Assembly: GCA_037043235.1 (NCBI GenBank)
Contig: JAWRVZ010000246.1
Span: 1 to 64,000, forward strand
DNA from: Rhodeus uyekii
Taxonomy: Eukaryota > Chordata > Actinopteri > Cypriniformes > Acheilognathidae
Direction of reading: 5' to 3'
Length of the DNA: 64,000 nucleotides
The position numbers and the translations under genes were made by a program. This document shows, piece after piece, positions 49,018-61,948 of the stretch (the stretch's first letter is position 1; each line of letters begins with the position of its first letter). Below the pieces are notes generated by a model that ran no database searches, was not told the origin of the DNA, and saw only the letters and a program-made list of their open reading frames with translations.

Positions 49018-49166
49018 ACTGCTCTACTGCAGCTCAAACTTGCAACGCCAAGGTCATGGGTTCGATTCCCAGAAAAAAACAAGAACTGATTAGAATGTTA
49101 ATGTGTTTCTTCAGTGCAATGGAAGTCGCTTTGGATAAAAGCTTCTGCCAAATGCATAAAAAACTT
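49018..49166 (+). mobile_element. tRNA-derived SINE copy 4
   Basis: 'cagctcaaacttgcaacgcc', 'aaggtcatgggttcgattcc' and tail 'tcgctttggataaaagcttc'. Part of the tRNA-like head between box A and the cytosine-rich stretch is deleted. Confidence 0.8.
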
Positions 49167-49169
49167 AAA

Positions 49170-50185
49170 ATGTCAAAGTTTTAAGCCAATTTTATATAGC
49201 GATTACTTTCAACCGTCTGCGAAATGATCTGTTTTTAATGGGTGGTCTTTAATGTAGCACCCTCTTCCCTCTCAGAAGTGAAGTATATGAGCTATTAGGG
49301 CGAGAAGTCGGGTTCAAACATTGCTTAACACCTTTTGACACAAAACCATCTATTTGTTTCCAACACAGGGATCATTCTGAAATCTTTAGAGATGCAAATG
49401 AGCTGTTTAAACTGGACGTGGATATCTTTCACTCCATTTTTTCCTGTTGTTGGTAGACTCGAGTGCATGGAGTACGTCAGCCTGCATCTGTGTACTGAAT
49501 CAGTAAATCAGAGTCAGTGATTGTAATGAGCTCTACTGTACTTGCTTTTGACGCACCCCCCCCCCCCCCCAGTGGGCGGGGCCAATGGTGCTCTGGAGGC
49601 GGGCATATGCAATATGTTTATCTGTGTGATGTCACAGATACCGCAATATCAAACCAAGCTGTTTTGGAACTTGATTAAATAAATGCTTTGTTTATAATGC
49701 AGAGGACATTTTATGCTATTTTTAGCTATTTTGATTCACATGTCATGACATCCCTTTTAATGTGTTTTTTTTTTCAATGGAAGAATGATTCATATTTGCA
49801 AGTATTACTAACAAATACATAATTATATCATTAAATGAGTGATTTAATTTGAGATCAGTTAACTGAGACAGGTGCACCTGCTTACAAATGTTTTTTTTCT
49901 GTTCATATTTGTTTACTTTTATAAGTAATTTTTTTTTTAAATAATCCCATGTGAAATACCTGAATACAGTAATACTTATAGAACTTTTGATATGAACTGA
50001 ATTGATCAGCAGCCAAATTATGTTTGTCAAAATAAAAAGTCATTTTGCTGTCAAAGGGAAACGATGGGAAACTGACAACCTACTCCTTGAGGTTTCTTTT
50101 GTTTCTTTTGTACTCCTTTTGTTTCTTATATCAATGGTTTCAATTTGTAGACTGTTGTGAAGCCTAATGTGTTTCAGACTGCAGT
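49170..50185. other. Intergenic DNA between divergent genes
   Basis: Between the FBA gene (-) and phf13 (+). A poly-C run lies at about 49,556-49,570. No supported gene. Confidence 0.4.
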
Positions 50186-50188
50186 TTT

Positions 50189-50325
50189 ACATTTATATTT
50201 CTACATTTGCCAGACACTTTTATCTAAAGCATCTTAGATTGCATTCAAGTTACACATTGATATTCTAATCAGTTCTTGCTTTCCCTGGGAGTCGAACCCA
50301 TGACCTTGGTGTTGCAAGTGTTGCT
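50189..50325 (-). mobile_element. tRNA-derived SINE copy 5
   Basis: Minus strand: 'cttgcaacaccaaggtcatg', box B 'gggttcgactccc', 'gcaagaactgattagaat' and the tail. The box A half is missing or diverged. Confidence 0.75.
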
Positions 50326-50689
50326 TTATGCAAGTAATACATGTAACCTTTTCAGCTAATATTTATTGCAATATTTTTTTCTATATCTAAAGATAATCTG
50401 ACAAATAGTATAAACAAGTATAAATAGTATAAACAACAAGAATAAAATCAATGTAAAAAACTATATATCATCCTCGTTTTACAAGCTCATTTTTGTTTCG
50501 TTTGAAACGCGTATTTGTGCTATATTTAATTTATATAAATGTCAATTTTGTGTGGTTTGATTTCTTTGGTAGCTAATGTCAATCTAAGTGTATAACACAC
50601 ACATTGTAAGTGAATATTATACCTCTGGCCAGTGATCTGACCACTGTGTGATTTGTGATTGATGTGAATCAATAGGGACTTTTATTTTG

Positions 50690-51065
50690 GCAGGCGAGCA
50701 GCTCTTGTCGATCTGGGTTTCACCATCACATCTTCATCACATTCGGACAAATATCATCACTGTTCTCCATCAATCCCGCCACTGTCATCGCCTGTTCTTC
50801 AATCCGGTATAATTATCCACCTCCTTACCGTCGCGTGGTCTACTATCTGTGTTTCAGCAGCGGGTAAATATGAATAAAAAGCCCTAAACACAAACATCAG
50901 CCACAGCAATGTTAGCACGACGGCTAGCCAGTTAGCAAGTTCCAGCAGAGGAAGAAAAAAGTGGATCAACTTTTGCTTAAAGACATTACAGTTCGAGCTA
51001 GTTGAGGATTTAGATGTGTGATCTTGGATATTGGTCATAATTGCTGTGTTACGGATGATATAGTG
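50690..51065 (+). promoter_or_regulatory. phf13: Candidate phf13 promoter / 5' UTR region
   Basis: A less AT-rich, non-repetitive block lies about 0.5-0.85 kb before the exon with the phf13 ATG. An upstream exon is expected because that exon starts at an acceptor ('actatag|aaatgg'). No donor is fixed. The minus-strand frame across it is judged incidental. Confidence 0.3.
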
Positions 51066-51547
51066 TTACTAAACTTCATAAATCAGATCTGTAGTGCTAG
51101 CTGGCTAACTGAGCTCGAGCACTTCCCATCAGAAACATCATAAAACATGTTTCTTTTAATAAAACAACCCGTATACATAACAGACCGCTCATTTGAGTCA
51201 AATCACAGATGTGAAGATGGAAGCAAGAGGAGTCCAATGTTTGTATTTATGTGACGTTATTCTATAATATCAATAAACTTATTCATTAAGTCTGATAAGA
51301 GTCTTTTATTTAATTGTGGATTAAACTAAACTGTAATTTTATTGTTTGGCCACTCAGATGTCATATCGATGTATGAAATCCTACATGTGTTACCTTAAAT
51401 ACGTATGTACATTGTTTCAGAACAGTAAAGTGTAATTCGATTTAATTGCATTTTGTGTGTTATTGTTATGATATTTCTGTCATGATGTGCTAGAAAATGG
51501 GATCATAAACTAATAAACTTTTCATAAACTTTTTTTACACTATAGAA

Positions 51548-54500
51548 ATGGATAACAGCTCGACGACTTGTCCATTTGACACACAGGTATGCAACTATTT
51601 TCATTTTCTAATTTCATACCCAGATAAGAACATAATATAATCATGCAGAAATACTGAGATGACAAAACATCATCATAGAAAATAGTATACTGCTATTATC
51701 ATGTGTAGCTCTAAATGTGAGTTTATGATCGTCGTCACACTGCTTTTACTTATTCATTTAGCAGTTGATCTCTGGTAATTAAAATCATCAAAGGAAGTGT
51801 CGCTCATTAGCAATGGCTGAAACTCAGATGCGGTTTAGGTTGATTAAATTTAAGATGATCAAGTCTTTTTTCTGCTTTTCACTGCTTTTATTGGAGATGT
51901 ATTGTTACGCTCCTTTTCTTCTCGTTTTGTCTGTGCATGGAGATACTAACAAGCCTTTTAGTCTCAATCACTTTATTAAATACGTTTGTACGTCTAAAAT
52001 GTCGTTTTGTCGACTCGACCGCTGTTGTACATTGGTGTCTATCATGCAAATGATTGATATTGATGTCATTTATTTGCAGTTTAATATGTTGAATATTTGG
52101 AGAGCCACACACTGCTTCACTCCTCCAGCCTCTGGTTGGGAAAGTAAAGCACAGCTTTCATTAACTAGAGTTAAAAGTACGTTATTTTTTTTTACTTAAA
52201 GCTTAAAAGTTCACAAACGATGTCTTTCCACTTTTTCGCCTGCCATAGGGATTTAATAAAAAGTCATTAAAGAATGAACCGAACCAAAACAGCTACAAGG
52301 TGAATTAATATTAAATATTTTGATTTGAAGCAAAAAATTATTTGAAAATCAGGCAAAAAGTCTTCTTTAACGAGAGGGGGGGGGGGTTGGGGGGGTTGGG
52401 GAACGACAATCCCATGACGTATTGCGAAAGTCACTTGATGAATAAAACATCATATGTTGATTTTATGTGTTGAAAAAAAGTTTTTCCCAAAGTATGCAAA
52501 TATACACAAGCATTTAAGTTGTTTAATATTGGAATGAGAATGATTTGATTAAGCCGTGCTCTGGTGGATTTCTACGCAGAATCATGGGTTAACATGATTA
52601 TTTTAATAATAAGTTTAAATGATGTGGGCTGATGGCTTCATCAAAAGCAATTATCAGCAATGAACAACCTCATTGCTCACAGTCTTTAAAGGGTTATGTG
52701 TTATTGTTAAAAATCAGTTCCCTGTGGAGAAAATACACAGAGCCAAACCCAAATAAGCTGTTCTATGTTGACTCGTCTGAAAAGTGTAAACACTTTCATT
52801 CTGTAACTCATCCAAAACGTTGTTTGTGTGAACATCACAACCAGCCCAACAACAGCAGTGACTCAACTAATGGCCTGTGTTTGGGGTGAGACTACCTGTT
52901 TGAAAGCAGTCATTAGTTGTTTTTTAATCCATGTGGTGACGGTAGTGATGCAGAAATGACACATTTCAACTACAGTAATACCTCGGTTTACGAGTGACTT
53001 TGTATACGAGCAAAGCGGTGTACGAGGATTGTATCGGAGTGCGAGAACATTTTTCCCTCACCCACGCGCATTTTTTTTGTAACAACATCACCCCTTCACT
53101 CGTTCATTCTCAGCGTCGCTCGGTTTGGGAAGAAAGAAGGGATGAAATTCTCCCTGTAAGCAGTAAAACCCTCCTCTCGTCTCCTTCACGCCAGCAGCGA
53201 CGCGACTCAAAGATAAAGTGCACGTTACAGTAAATTGTCAAGTATTTTTATAGTTTAATTGTCAATTATTTATTAGTATTTATGAGATCTTAATGGTTAT
53301 AATTTTAAATGTAATTAATAGGGTAAAACCCAAAAAATATTTAAAATGGGCATTTATGGTCGTGTGGAACGAATCAAGTTATTTTTAGTGCATTCTTATG
53401 GGGAAAATTGTTTTGGTGTACGAGAATTTTGAGTTACGAGCTTTTGGAACGAATTAAACTCGTAAACCGAGGTATTACTGTATTGTAATCCTGAGTCGTC
53501 TTTGTTCCTGATGTCACACTTTCAAGCTTAATTTAGCGTGGTGCATATGAGTTCTGTGATTGCACAAACACTTCACGAGGCATGCATTCATTTCTGATTG
53601 ACCGCCGAACAATGTTTACCCATGCAATTTGATTGTAATCTAATTCTAAGGGGTGCTAATACTTTTAAAAAATACGAAATGGTGCTTTAAACGTGGAAAC
53701 AAAAAAATAAATTATATACTGAAATGAGTACTTTTTTATTACAGGGCTACAGTTCAACATTTAAGCGAAAACGGACAGTGGAAGATTTCAACAAGTTCTG
53801 CACATTTGTGCTGGCATATGCTGGTTATATTCCGTATCCGCAGGAGGTGAGTATTATCATGTCTTACTGATGTAACTGTGAGGAGAATGTGGTAAAAATG
53901 ATACTTTCACTGTGCTTGTACGTTTGCTAGAAAGTGCTGTCAGTGTTGCAGGGTGAAGCGGCCTTGTATTTCCTCAAGATCGCTCAACGATCTGACGCAT
54001 CCGACCTCCAGAGGTTCCTATCCTTGGCAGTGGTGTAGCACTGGGTGCTCTTTCTTTTTTTCTTTCTTTTTTTTCTTGGTGGCACAACCCCTATTGAGCT
54101 GCTTTGCTGCTGACGCTCTTGTTTGATCCACAGAAATGGTGGTGGCTCTTATGTCACGGCCGCTGAGAGACATCTCCCTCCAAAAAAACCTCAGCCCTCC
54201 CTCCCAGGGTAAGAGGGCCACTCCAGTCTCCTCATTCTCATCTCAGACCCTGTCTCTAAGTGCCATTCTTCACAAAAGCAGTGTGTGTGCATCCAGAAAC
54301 ACTTCAGTTTCAGGTCTTCCCTTTAATGGATGCTTCAATTGGATGGAGACTAAATCGAGGAAACTGTTGCAGGGAAATGCTTGAGGCCCGATAATGGCTC
54401 CAAGTGTTCCAAAACCTAGTGAGCCGTCTTGCTGTCTACATAGGCCGCTGCCTTCTAAGGGAGCATCTTAAATGCTAAAATAAGTGCATGGGACACTCAG

Positions 54501-57496
54501 CTCTCAACTGACGTTGTTTAAAATGAAATGATGTAACAAATATTGGGTATATAGTCCGTTTTGGGTGCCAAATAGTCGGTGAGGATGAATGAGGTCACGG
54601 TGGCACCTAGATAGATGCACTTGGTTTAAGATATGCACTCACTTTTTAAGCAAATGGAAAGCAGTGGAGAGTCAAAGGTCTTACTTTTATGATATAAGCG
54701 TTTATTGAAGTTGACTGTTTTTCATCTTTTTTGTTGACAGTCAAACAGTGACAAAATGGTACAGTTGCTTTTTTTCTTTTCAAGTCATCATCTGAGCCCA
54801 GGGCATACACTTTCAACTGTATGGTTAGAAGTTTCCAATATCCAGTAGAAACACAAAGTTCTGTCATGAAACTCTAGATGGCAAATGTCCTTAACTCGGT
54901 CTGCTTGCAATACATCGTTCTCTTATAGGGCACATCTGATTGGTTCCTGCAATATCAGTAGCCAATGAGCTGCTGCTCAACCTTCAAATACTCGCTCAGC
55001 ATTTACTGTAGCAGTGCAGCATGCTTTCAGAAACCCTCCTCCCTCCCCAGCTCCACCTGTATGGATCTGCTATGGGTAATTCACAAACGCTATATTGCGT
55101 GTCGTGTGTGTGTGTGTGTGTGTATTGGCTGTTTAGCAAATCTATTTCTCCAAGATCGAACATATCAACTTGATCATATCATTATCATGCCAAACTCTCC
55201 AAGACTTGTCATGACAGAAATATCCTACTTTAGGCTTTTGGTCTGCTATGTTGATTGAGCTTGTTGCAGTGCATTCTGGGAATGCTTTTGGGTATCTTTT
55301 TGGAACAGCGTTCATGTCAACCAATGCCTGTTATCTAAAATTATATCTAGCTAGGCGACTCACTATGTTTTGGAACAGCTAGTGCATTCATACTGTGCTT
55401 TCAGATCCTTTCAGCTTAGAGTGTGTGTTTTTGGAAAGATAATTTCTTCTTTATTTGCTTACTACTTGCTTTGTTTTCGCAGGCTGCTCAGCACAAAGGA
55501 GACGTAGCACTTCGTAGCACACAAGAAATGATGGCTATAATTACAAAGAAATAAACAGTAAATGAGGGTACAAACAAATGTAAGTGTAGACAGAGATGGA
55601 CCCGTGAGAAATGCTCCAAAATAATCCACCATTGATGTGGGATCCATGTGTTTCTGAGCTCATTAGTCGTGACCGAGAAAGCTGATTAAAGTTTGACAGC
55701 AAAATGAGGGGGAGGTTTTAAATTCTCTGAACATACAGTGGAAGTTCATAAACCTGCCAATTGTGTGCCTTATTTTTACAGTGTGCAATCTTGGGTTTTA
55801 TTGTGCAGGCGGTTGCATTTCTGATGACCAGTAATTTATGTTTTTCTTAGGTGGTAGCCGTTAACTTTAGGAGTGACTCGACAAGAGCTTTGCTCATCAC
55901 CTTACTTCTCTTACCCTGGTTTCTGATAGGCTTTTTTTTTTTAACCAGTCAGTGTCTGTTAGTGCTCATGTAATTGTTTGGTTTTTAGTGCTAAAACATT
56001 AAACTGGTTATTAATCTAATAAAGATTTGCTGAGATTTTCACTATTTCATGTTCTTTCATTTTAACTTTTATCAGCCTCAAAATGAACTTGCATGGCTAT
56101 GGATTTTTTTTACTAATGTTTCTTTCAGTTGACCTTTCTCCGGCTTGAACAAAAAATGATGCAAGCTTGAGAACTGTGTGGGATTTATACGCTTTATATT
56201 GGACTTTTATCCAATGCACCTACAACAGATTCACTTGTGCACGGCACTCTTTTTCTATTTAGTCTTTATCAGACTGCAAAATGTGAAATGTTTCATCTTC
56301 GTAGGCATTTTCATCTTGCACCAGTGTGGTCTGCATTTCTTGCCATTACAAATATTGCTCCATAACCAGCAGGATTTGTGGTTGTGGATGATTTTCTGTT
56401 TATTAATTTCACCATGAGTCTTATCGAAAACATGACGTGAAGTTATTTGGCCACTGTTTGAATAGTATCTTCTATTGCTGTCCACAGGAGACGCACTTGA
56501 GGAACAGCTCTAGTCCTCCTAACAGCACAGGCAGCACCGCAGACAGTGACGGATGGGAGAACCAGAGGCTGGCCTGTGGCCTCTCGTCTCCGGACGAGCC
56601 CCCACTCAAGAACCACAAGAGCTTCGCTGGATTCAAGAGACCCGCCAGCGAGGATTCAGAGCCCCAGAAGCGTCACAAGTCAGCAGGTATTCTCCTGGAG
56701 GGTCGAACGAAGGCAGACAAGGTGAAAAAGAAGAAGCTAAGGAAGAGCAAGGATGAGAAATTTGGGTCTTTCGCTCCATTTAACACTCCCAGTGCTGAAG
56801 GTGAGATGGCCAAGTTTGAATGTATCATCAAAGAAGAACCAGAGGATTACCTCAGCATCTCTGTACCTACCGCTGGCATGGGTGGCGACCATCCTGCGCA
56901 CGCTGGCACATGCTCAAAACCTGCCTCTAGTTCACCGGCCACTGCAACGTGCAAAGAGGAGCCTGATATTGGTCATCCATGCTGGGACGGTTTCAAAAGT
57001 TCAGGTCCGGAGTCGGAGGATGTCGAGGAACCCTCGGAATCTAAAGAAGAGTCCTTGGTCTTGAAGGTTGAAGGTTTTCCTGGTAAAAGGACTGTGGTAC
57101 GCCAGGGAAAACAGGTGGTGTTTAGAGATGAGGATGGATCGGGAGACGACGAGGACATTATGGTTGATTCAGGTAAGCAGAAGGTTTCTTCTCATATTGT
57201 ATTGGTTCCTCTTGGAGTGTGAGATTGCAGTCGTATATATTTTAATTCACAGACTTTTTGTCTTTGCAGATGACGACTCTTGGGACCTAGTAACATGTTT
57301 CTGCATGAAGCCGTTCGCTGGGCGGGCGATGATCGAATGCAACCAGTGCAACACCTGGATCCACCTTTCATGTGCCAAAATCCGCAAGTCCAACGTCCCT
57401 GAGACATACATCTGCCAGAGGTGCAAAGACTCCAAGTTTGACATTCGCCGTTCCAATCGCTCACGAGTAGGCTCTCGAAAACACCTTCTCGACTGA
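51548..57496 (+). CDS. phf13: PHD finger protein 13
   Basis: Four coding exons: 51,548-51,586, 53,745-53,846, 56,488-57,172 and 57,270-57,496, giving 350 residues with consistent phases. The second exon encodes KRTVEDFNKFCTFVLAYAG and YIPYP, the N-terminal block shared by PHF13 and PHF23. The third encodes the lysine-rich nuclear segment and RTVVRQGKQVVFRDED. The fourth encodes the C4HC3 PHD finger: CFCMKPFAG, IECNQCNTWIHLSC and CQRCKD, ending in RRSNRSRVGSRKHLLD. PHF13 (SPOC1) binds H3K4me3 through this finger and acts in chromatin compaction and the DNA-damage response. The C-terminus fits PHF13 rather than PHF23. The Trp of the finger's H3K4me3 pocket (NTWIHL) is present. Confidence 0.95.
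52200..52970. other. phf13 intron 1, no further feature
   Basis: Includes a G-rich tract at about 52,375-52,401 ('gagggggggggggttgg'). The 128-codon frame at 51,813-52,199 in the same intron has no recognised domain. Confidence 0.4.
52971..53482. mobile_element. TA-flanked MITE in phf13 intron 1
   Basis: Starts 'tacagtaatacctcggttta' and ends 'taaaccgaggtattactgta', a perfect inverted repeat at the ends flanked by TA. 'cgagcttttggaacgaatta' lies near the right end. About 510 bases; the TA target suggests a Tc1/mariner-type relative. Confidence 0.85.
53847..56487 (+). other. phf13: phf13 intron 2
   Basis: About 2.6 kb. It contains a (TTTC)n-like tract near 54,050 and a (GT)n run near 55,106-55,122. 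Short frames at 54,136-54,384 and 56,178-56,417 have no recognised domain. Confidence 0.6.
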
Positions 57497-59270
57497 TGCC
57501 GCTCTTCTCGTTCTGATCATCCACACGTACAGAAACTCATAAGACTGTGAGTGTGGAAGAGGAAGGGCTCTTGCATCAACATTTTTCTGCTCCTGATTTT
57601 AATACTTCTCACCTTCCTAAATATTTGCGCCTGGCAATCAATACTTGGATGATGCATTAATGGGAGCAGATGCCTGGAGGTGTGTTGTGCTGGAAAGCAG
57701 GGATTGGGGTGTTGGATTGCACTTTTTTTAAGAACAAAGTGGTAGCTAGAGATGCCCCTTTGTACCAATAGCTATCAAAAGTGTGTGTATTTGTTAAAGT
57801 ATGTATATTATGTGAAATAACCATAAGATATTAGTGTTCGAGATGTTTGGAATCATTTTATGTGGATCTTTTCTGAGACCTCCAAATGTGTGAGGCAAAG
57901 AGTTCTGTTTGATCGAAGTCACTGATGCTTTGAAACGTCAGAAACAGTTCATGTTAAAATGTGTTTTTTTCTTCCTTTTTTCTTTTTTTAAGAACAAACT
58001 GGTGATGACAAGATATTACGTGTGCCATTTTGATTTATAAAGCCTGATAATTTCTGCGTTTTTTTTTTTTTTTTTTTTTGCCATTTATTGAACAAAAAAC
58101 ATTTTGCTTGTATGTTGTAATCTTTTGATTAAACTTTTCTTTCTTTTTTTTATTCGATGAATCTCAGAATCTTACGAAACTCATCCAGGTCATATTTCAT
58201 TTTAAATATTGGCATAATTAAATTCTAGTTTAAGATTTTTTTTTTTTCAAATTCAAGTAATGTTTTGTAATGTTGGGTATTTTGCTTTTATTTTCAGTGG
58301 TGATTCTATTCATTTTTTTGTGACTTTTAAGACAGTAACTTTCTATATCCTTTCATTTGTTTGTCATTAAAATGGTCACATGATGCATATTTTGTGGTGA
58401 AGTATTACCCAGGCGGGTTCTGTGAGATTTAATTAACTGCCAAAGGGATTTTTTTTTTTAATGTACATACTTGCATATGGTGAAATCCTATGGCTTACTT
58501 AGTAGTGTTCATATTTACATTTCAAAACTCGCTGGCGGAGCTTGTAATATATGGAGTCCTTCATGAGGATGTGTGTGTTGCGAACCTCTGTGAGCGCTCT
58601 AACCTGGTTATTAATCGATGAGTGTTTCATGTTCATAGGCATGCTCGGATAAAAATGTCTTATTGGCTGTTCTACTTCCATCAAAAAACAGGTTTGTTTA
58701 TGTATTTTTTACTCATGTGAGTTACATGTCATGAGAGAAACACTGCCGAGAAGAGTTATTTGGCACCGTTAGTTTTGATATTTGCAGAACCTTCCAGTAT
58801 ATGTTTATGTAAAATTGCTGATAGTTCATAGGTGTGATATTGGACATTTTCCACAGTGATTTCTTTTTTGGGGATTGAAACACATTGAAACTGGATATTC
58901 TTTAAACACTTTGTGTACACTTTGTCTTCCCATGTGAGGAAAAACTGGGAAGGTGTATTTTGCAGGCCTAGATCAAACAAGCTAGCTTTTCAGTGTTTTG
59001 TGGGGGAAAAAGTGTTGCTTGCAAATTGAATTGCTTATGTTGGTGCTTCTTTTTCAAACCTTTTATTAAGGGTTCATGGATGATGGTTCTGTACATTTTG
59101 TTTTGTTCAATCAGGTGTTTATGTAGAGTATGATGTTAATATTTCAGGGCTGTTTGTGTGTAAGAAAGAAGAGCCGCTGAGGGACAGAGAAGAGTCCAAT
59201 GAAAAGAGAGATGTTTCTGTGAAACCATGTAAACTTGTAAATAAAAAGATGAAGATTTTAATGACGTTTC
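57497..59270 (+). other. phf13: phf13 3' UTR
   Basis: Follows the stop TGA. Poly-T runs are present at about 58,060 and 58,235. A candidate polyadenylation signal AATAAA lies at 59,240-59,245, just before the Tc1-like relic, which would give a UTR of about 1.75 kb. An earlier end is possible. Confidence 0.55.
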
Positions 59271-59311
59271 ATGTGAGCCACGTCATTCTTAATCTTGTAT
59301 AGAAACTTTAA

Positions 59312-60327
59312 TACACTGTGCACAATTATTAGGCAAGTGATTATTTTGACCATATCATCATTTTATCCATAATTTTCAACTGGAAGCTGTGTAAACTTGA
59401 ATACTTATTGGATTTAATGCATATCAGGTGATGTGTATTTGTGTAACGAGGGAGGGTGTGGCCAAAGGAGATCAACACCCTATATCAAGGGGTGCAGAAT
59501 TAGTAGACAAGTTCTTCTCTTCAGGAAAAATGGGCCAGAAAAGAGATTTAACTGACTCAAAGTCAACACGTGTACAAAGTCTTTCAGAGGGATGCAACAC
59601 TCGAAATATCTAAGATTTTGGGGCGTGATCACAGAACCGTCAAACGTTTTAATGCAAATAGTCAACAGGATCGCATGAAGAAAATACGCAAATTGACCGC
59701 CAAAGATTTGAAAAGAATCAAACATGAAGCTTTGAAGGAACCCATAATCCTTCAGTGCTGCCAATATTCCACGACTGCAACCTACCTGGAGTGTCAAGAA
59801 GCACGAGGTGTTCAGTTATCAGAGACATGGCCAAGGTAAGAAAGGCTGACACCCGACCACCTCTTTGAAATGTCAAGAAAATGTCTTAAGACAGATTTTT
59901 CAAAGGTTTTGTGGACTGATGAGATTGACTCTTGATGGAGCATCTGGATGGGCCTGTGGTTGGATCACTAACCGCCCCATGCCACGCTCAAAATTCGTTA
60001 AATCACCTTTCTTTCCCATTCTGACATGCAGTTTGGAGTTCAGGAGGTTGTCTTGACCAGGAACAACCCTAAATGCATTGAAGCAACTGCCATGTGATTG
60101 GTTGATTAGATAATTGCGTTAATGAGAAATTAAACAGGTGTTCCTAATAATATTTTAGGTGAATGTAGATATTCTCTTAAAGCCACTTCACTTTTGTAAA
60201 TGTTCAGGTTTGAGGGTTTGTTAACACTTTGGATTGACCAAGAGCACTGTAGTTGTACAATAACAAAATCAAATCAAATCCTCAAAATAATACAGTGTCC
60301 TCCAATAATAATTGTGCACACAGTGTA
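59312..60327 (+). mobile_element. Tc1-like transposon relic
   Basis: Ends 'tacactgtgcacaattatta' and 'ttgtgcacacagtgta' are inverted and flanked by TA, the Tc1/mariner target. The interior reads, in changing frames, LGRDHRTVKRF (helix-turn-helix), KLTAKDLKRIKHEA, then RLTLDGASGWACGWITN, in the order of a Tc1-like transposase. The frame is broken several times and much of the DDE domain is missing, so it is inactive. Confidence 0.85.
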
Positions 60328-60379
60328 TATATCTAAAGAAAACAACTAGAGGTCAGATGAAGTGTTGTTTTCTTCACTT

Positions 60380-61948
60380 TTTTATTGTTTAAATTACTCC
60401 AGGTCGACAACATGAATACATTTGTAAGGTTTTGCATCAGATAGGAATGTTACACCGTTTTCTTTCAAAGTTGCTAAATGTGGCTAGAACAAGCCTTTCA
60501 CATGAACATGAGCCATGTTAAAAAGTTCAGGAGTGCAAGGTGTAATGACAGCACTGGATAACAAACCAGAGAACATTAAAAGGCCCGTTTTTAAATCACA
60601 CCAAGCTGATACCATGGCCTGTCAAATTCAGCCTAATCTTCACTTCTGAATGATAAGATTATTGTTGCTACACGCACAATAAAATGCCTTGACGTTGAAA
60701 TGACTATTTTCCCTTTTAGCCCAAGAGACGGTTACAAATAAACTCATTGACAAATTGCACTATCACAATGTAAACGCAAGAGAACTAAAACAAAAGAGCT
60801 ATATTTACATGACACACTGAACAAACAATTAGTTGTACAAATGAGAAGGATCATTTAAAATGACATATCTTTAAATATTGTTTTGAACGTAGCTTTCATA
60901 TTGTAAACCCCTCATTCAAATCAATAATGCCAAAGGATTTCCAAAAGGCATTTTAGTTTAATACTCGCTCAATCTAACCCTCTAAAATCAGTAAAACGAA
61001 TGCAGCGTAACGTTTGCGAACGGGGAGAGTTGCAAAGAACGACAATCTAAATAAATAAAAAGAGCAGCATGTCCCCCCCCCCCCCCCCCCCTTATTCACT
61101 GGCTCTGACTATGTACAGTAATACTGTCAACTTTGAGTATTTCAAATTTGGAGAACATACAGTGTACAACTATCTTTGATATGGCAGGAATGGCGAATTT
61201 TACAAAAAAAATCTGGGTCATAATCCACCTACAAAAGAAAACTATTTTTTTATATTTCTTTCAAGTCCATTTTAATCACCTAAAAATAGGATGTAATTTC
61301 TTCAGATTTTCATGTATCAAAAATGAATAAATTCATATTACAGTAATGAGAACTATATATATATATATGTATATATATATTTTTTTTTTTAGATTCACCG
61401 GTAAATATAAATATTAATATGATGAGTATAATCCAAATAAGATTTCTCCCAGAGGAAAATAAAGTCCCGTTGCTGCGGCAGCTTCTACAGCACTGATTTT
61501 AAGCATTCCTGTTCATCAGTCCAGTGTACAAACATGCAAAACCATCTGTCAAAAAATGTCAATATATTTTTAATACATCAATCCCCGTTTTCTAAAACCA
61601 TGGGTTGTACAGCACTTCATTACAACTTGAACCGTACCGTTTTCGTTACAGGAGCTTTTATTGCTGTACTATCCATAGATTTTATTGTAGTATTAACACT
61701 AAGACTGAAGGACGGTTTGGTATTTGCCCGCCTGAAGATGCAGACGGCTTCAGGTGGATCATCGAACGTCTCGGTAAGACCCATTGACGATGCATGTGTA
61801 AAGGGGTTTGAGATAAACAGACAACACAAAGGTGATACACGGGTGACTACGTGGAAGGAAGAGGAGCAGCCCTTCGCATCACTTGACGTCTGACTGTCCC
61901 TTTGTCCGTTGAGTTCATCTGTCCTTTCTTCCGACGAGTGGAAGACTC
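60380..61948 (-). other. dnajc11: Probable dnajc11 3' UTR
   Basis: Between the dnajc11 stop and the minus-strand AATAAA given by 'tttatt' at about 60,380. It includes a poly-C run at about 61,072-61,090 and a short (TA)n at about 61,354-61,380. The limit is inferred. Confidence 0.45.

Noticed and set aside
50799..51038. 79-codon minus-strand frame with a hydrophobic stretch
   Set aside because: Lies in the presumed phf13 upstream region, no family resemblance and no partner exons.
51813..52199. 128-codon frame in phf13 intron 1
   Set aside because: No recognisable domain, not joined to phf13 by phase or splice sites.
54136..54384. Possible extra phf13 exon
   Set aside because: Does not resemble PHF13; the known blocks join directly from exon 2 to exon 3.
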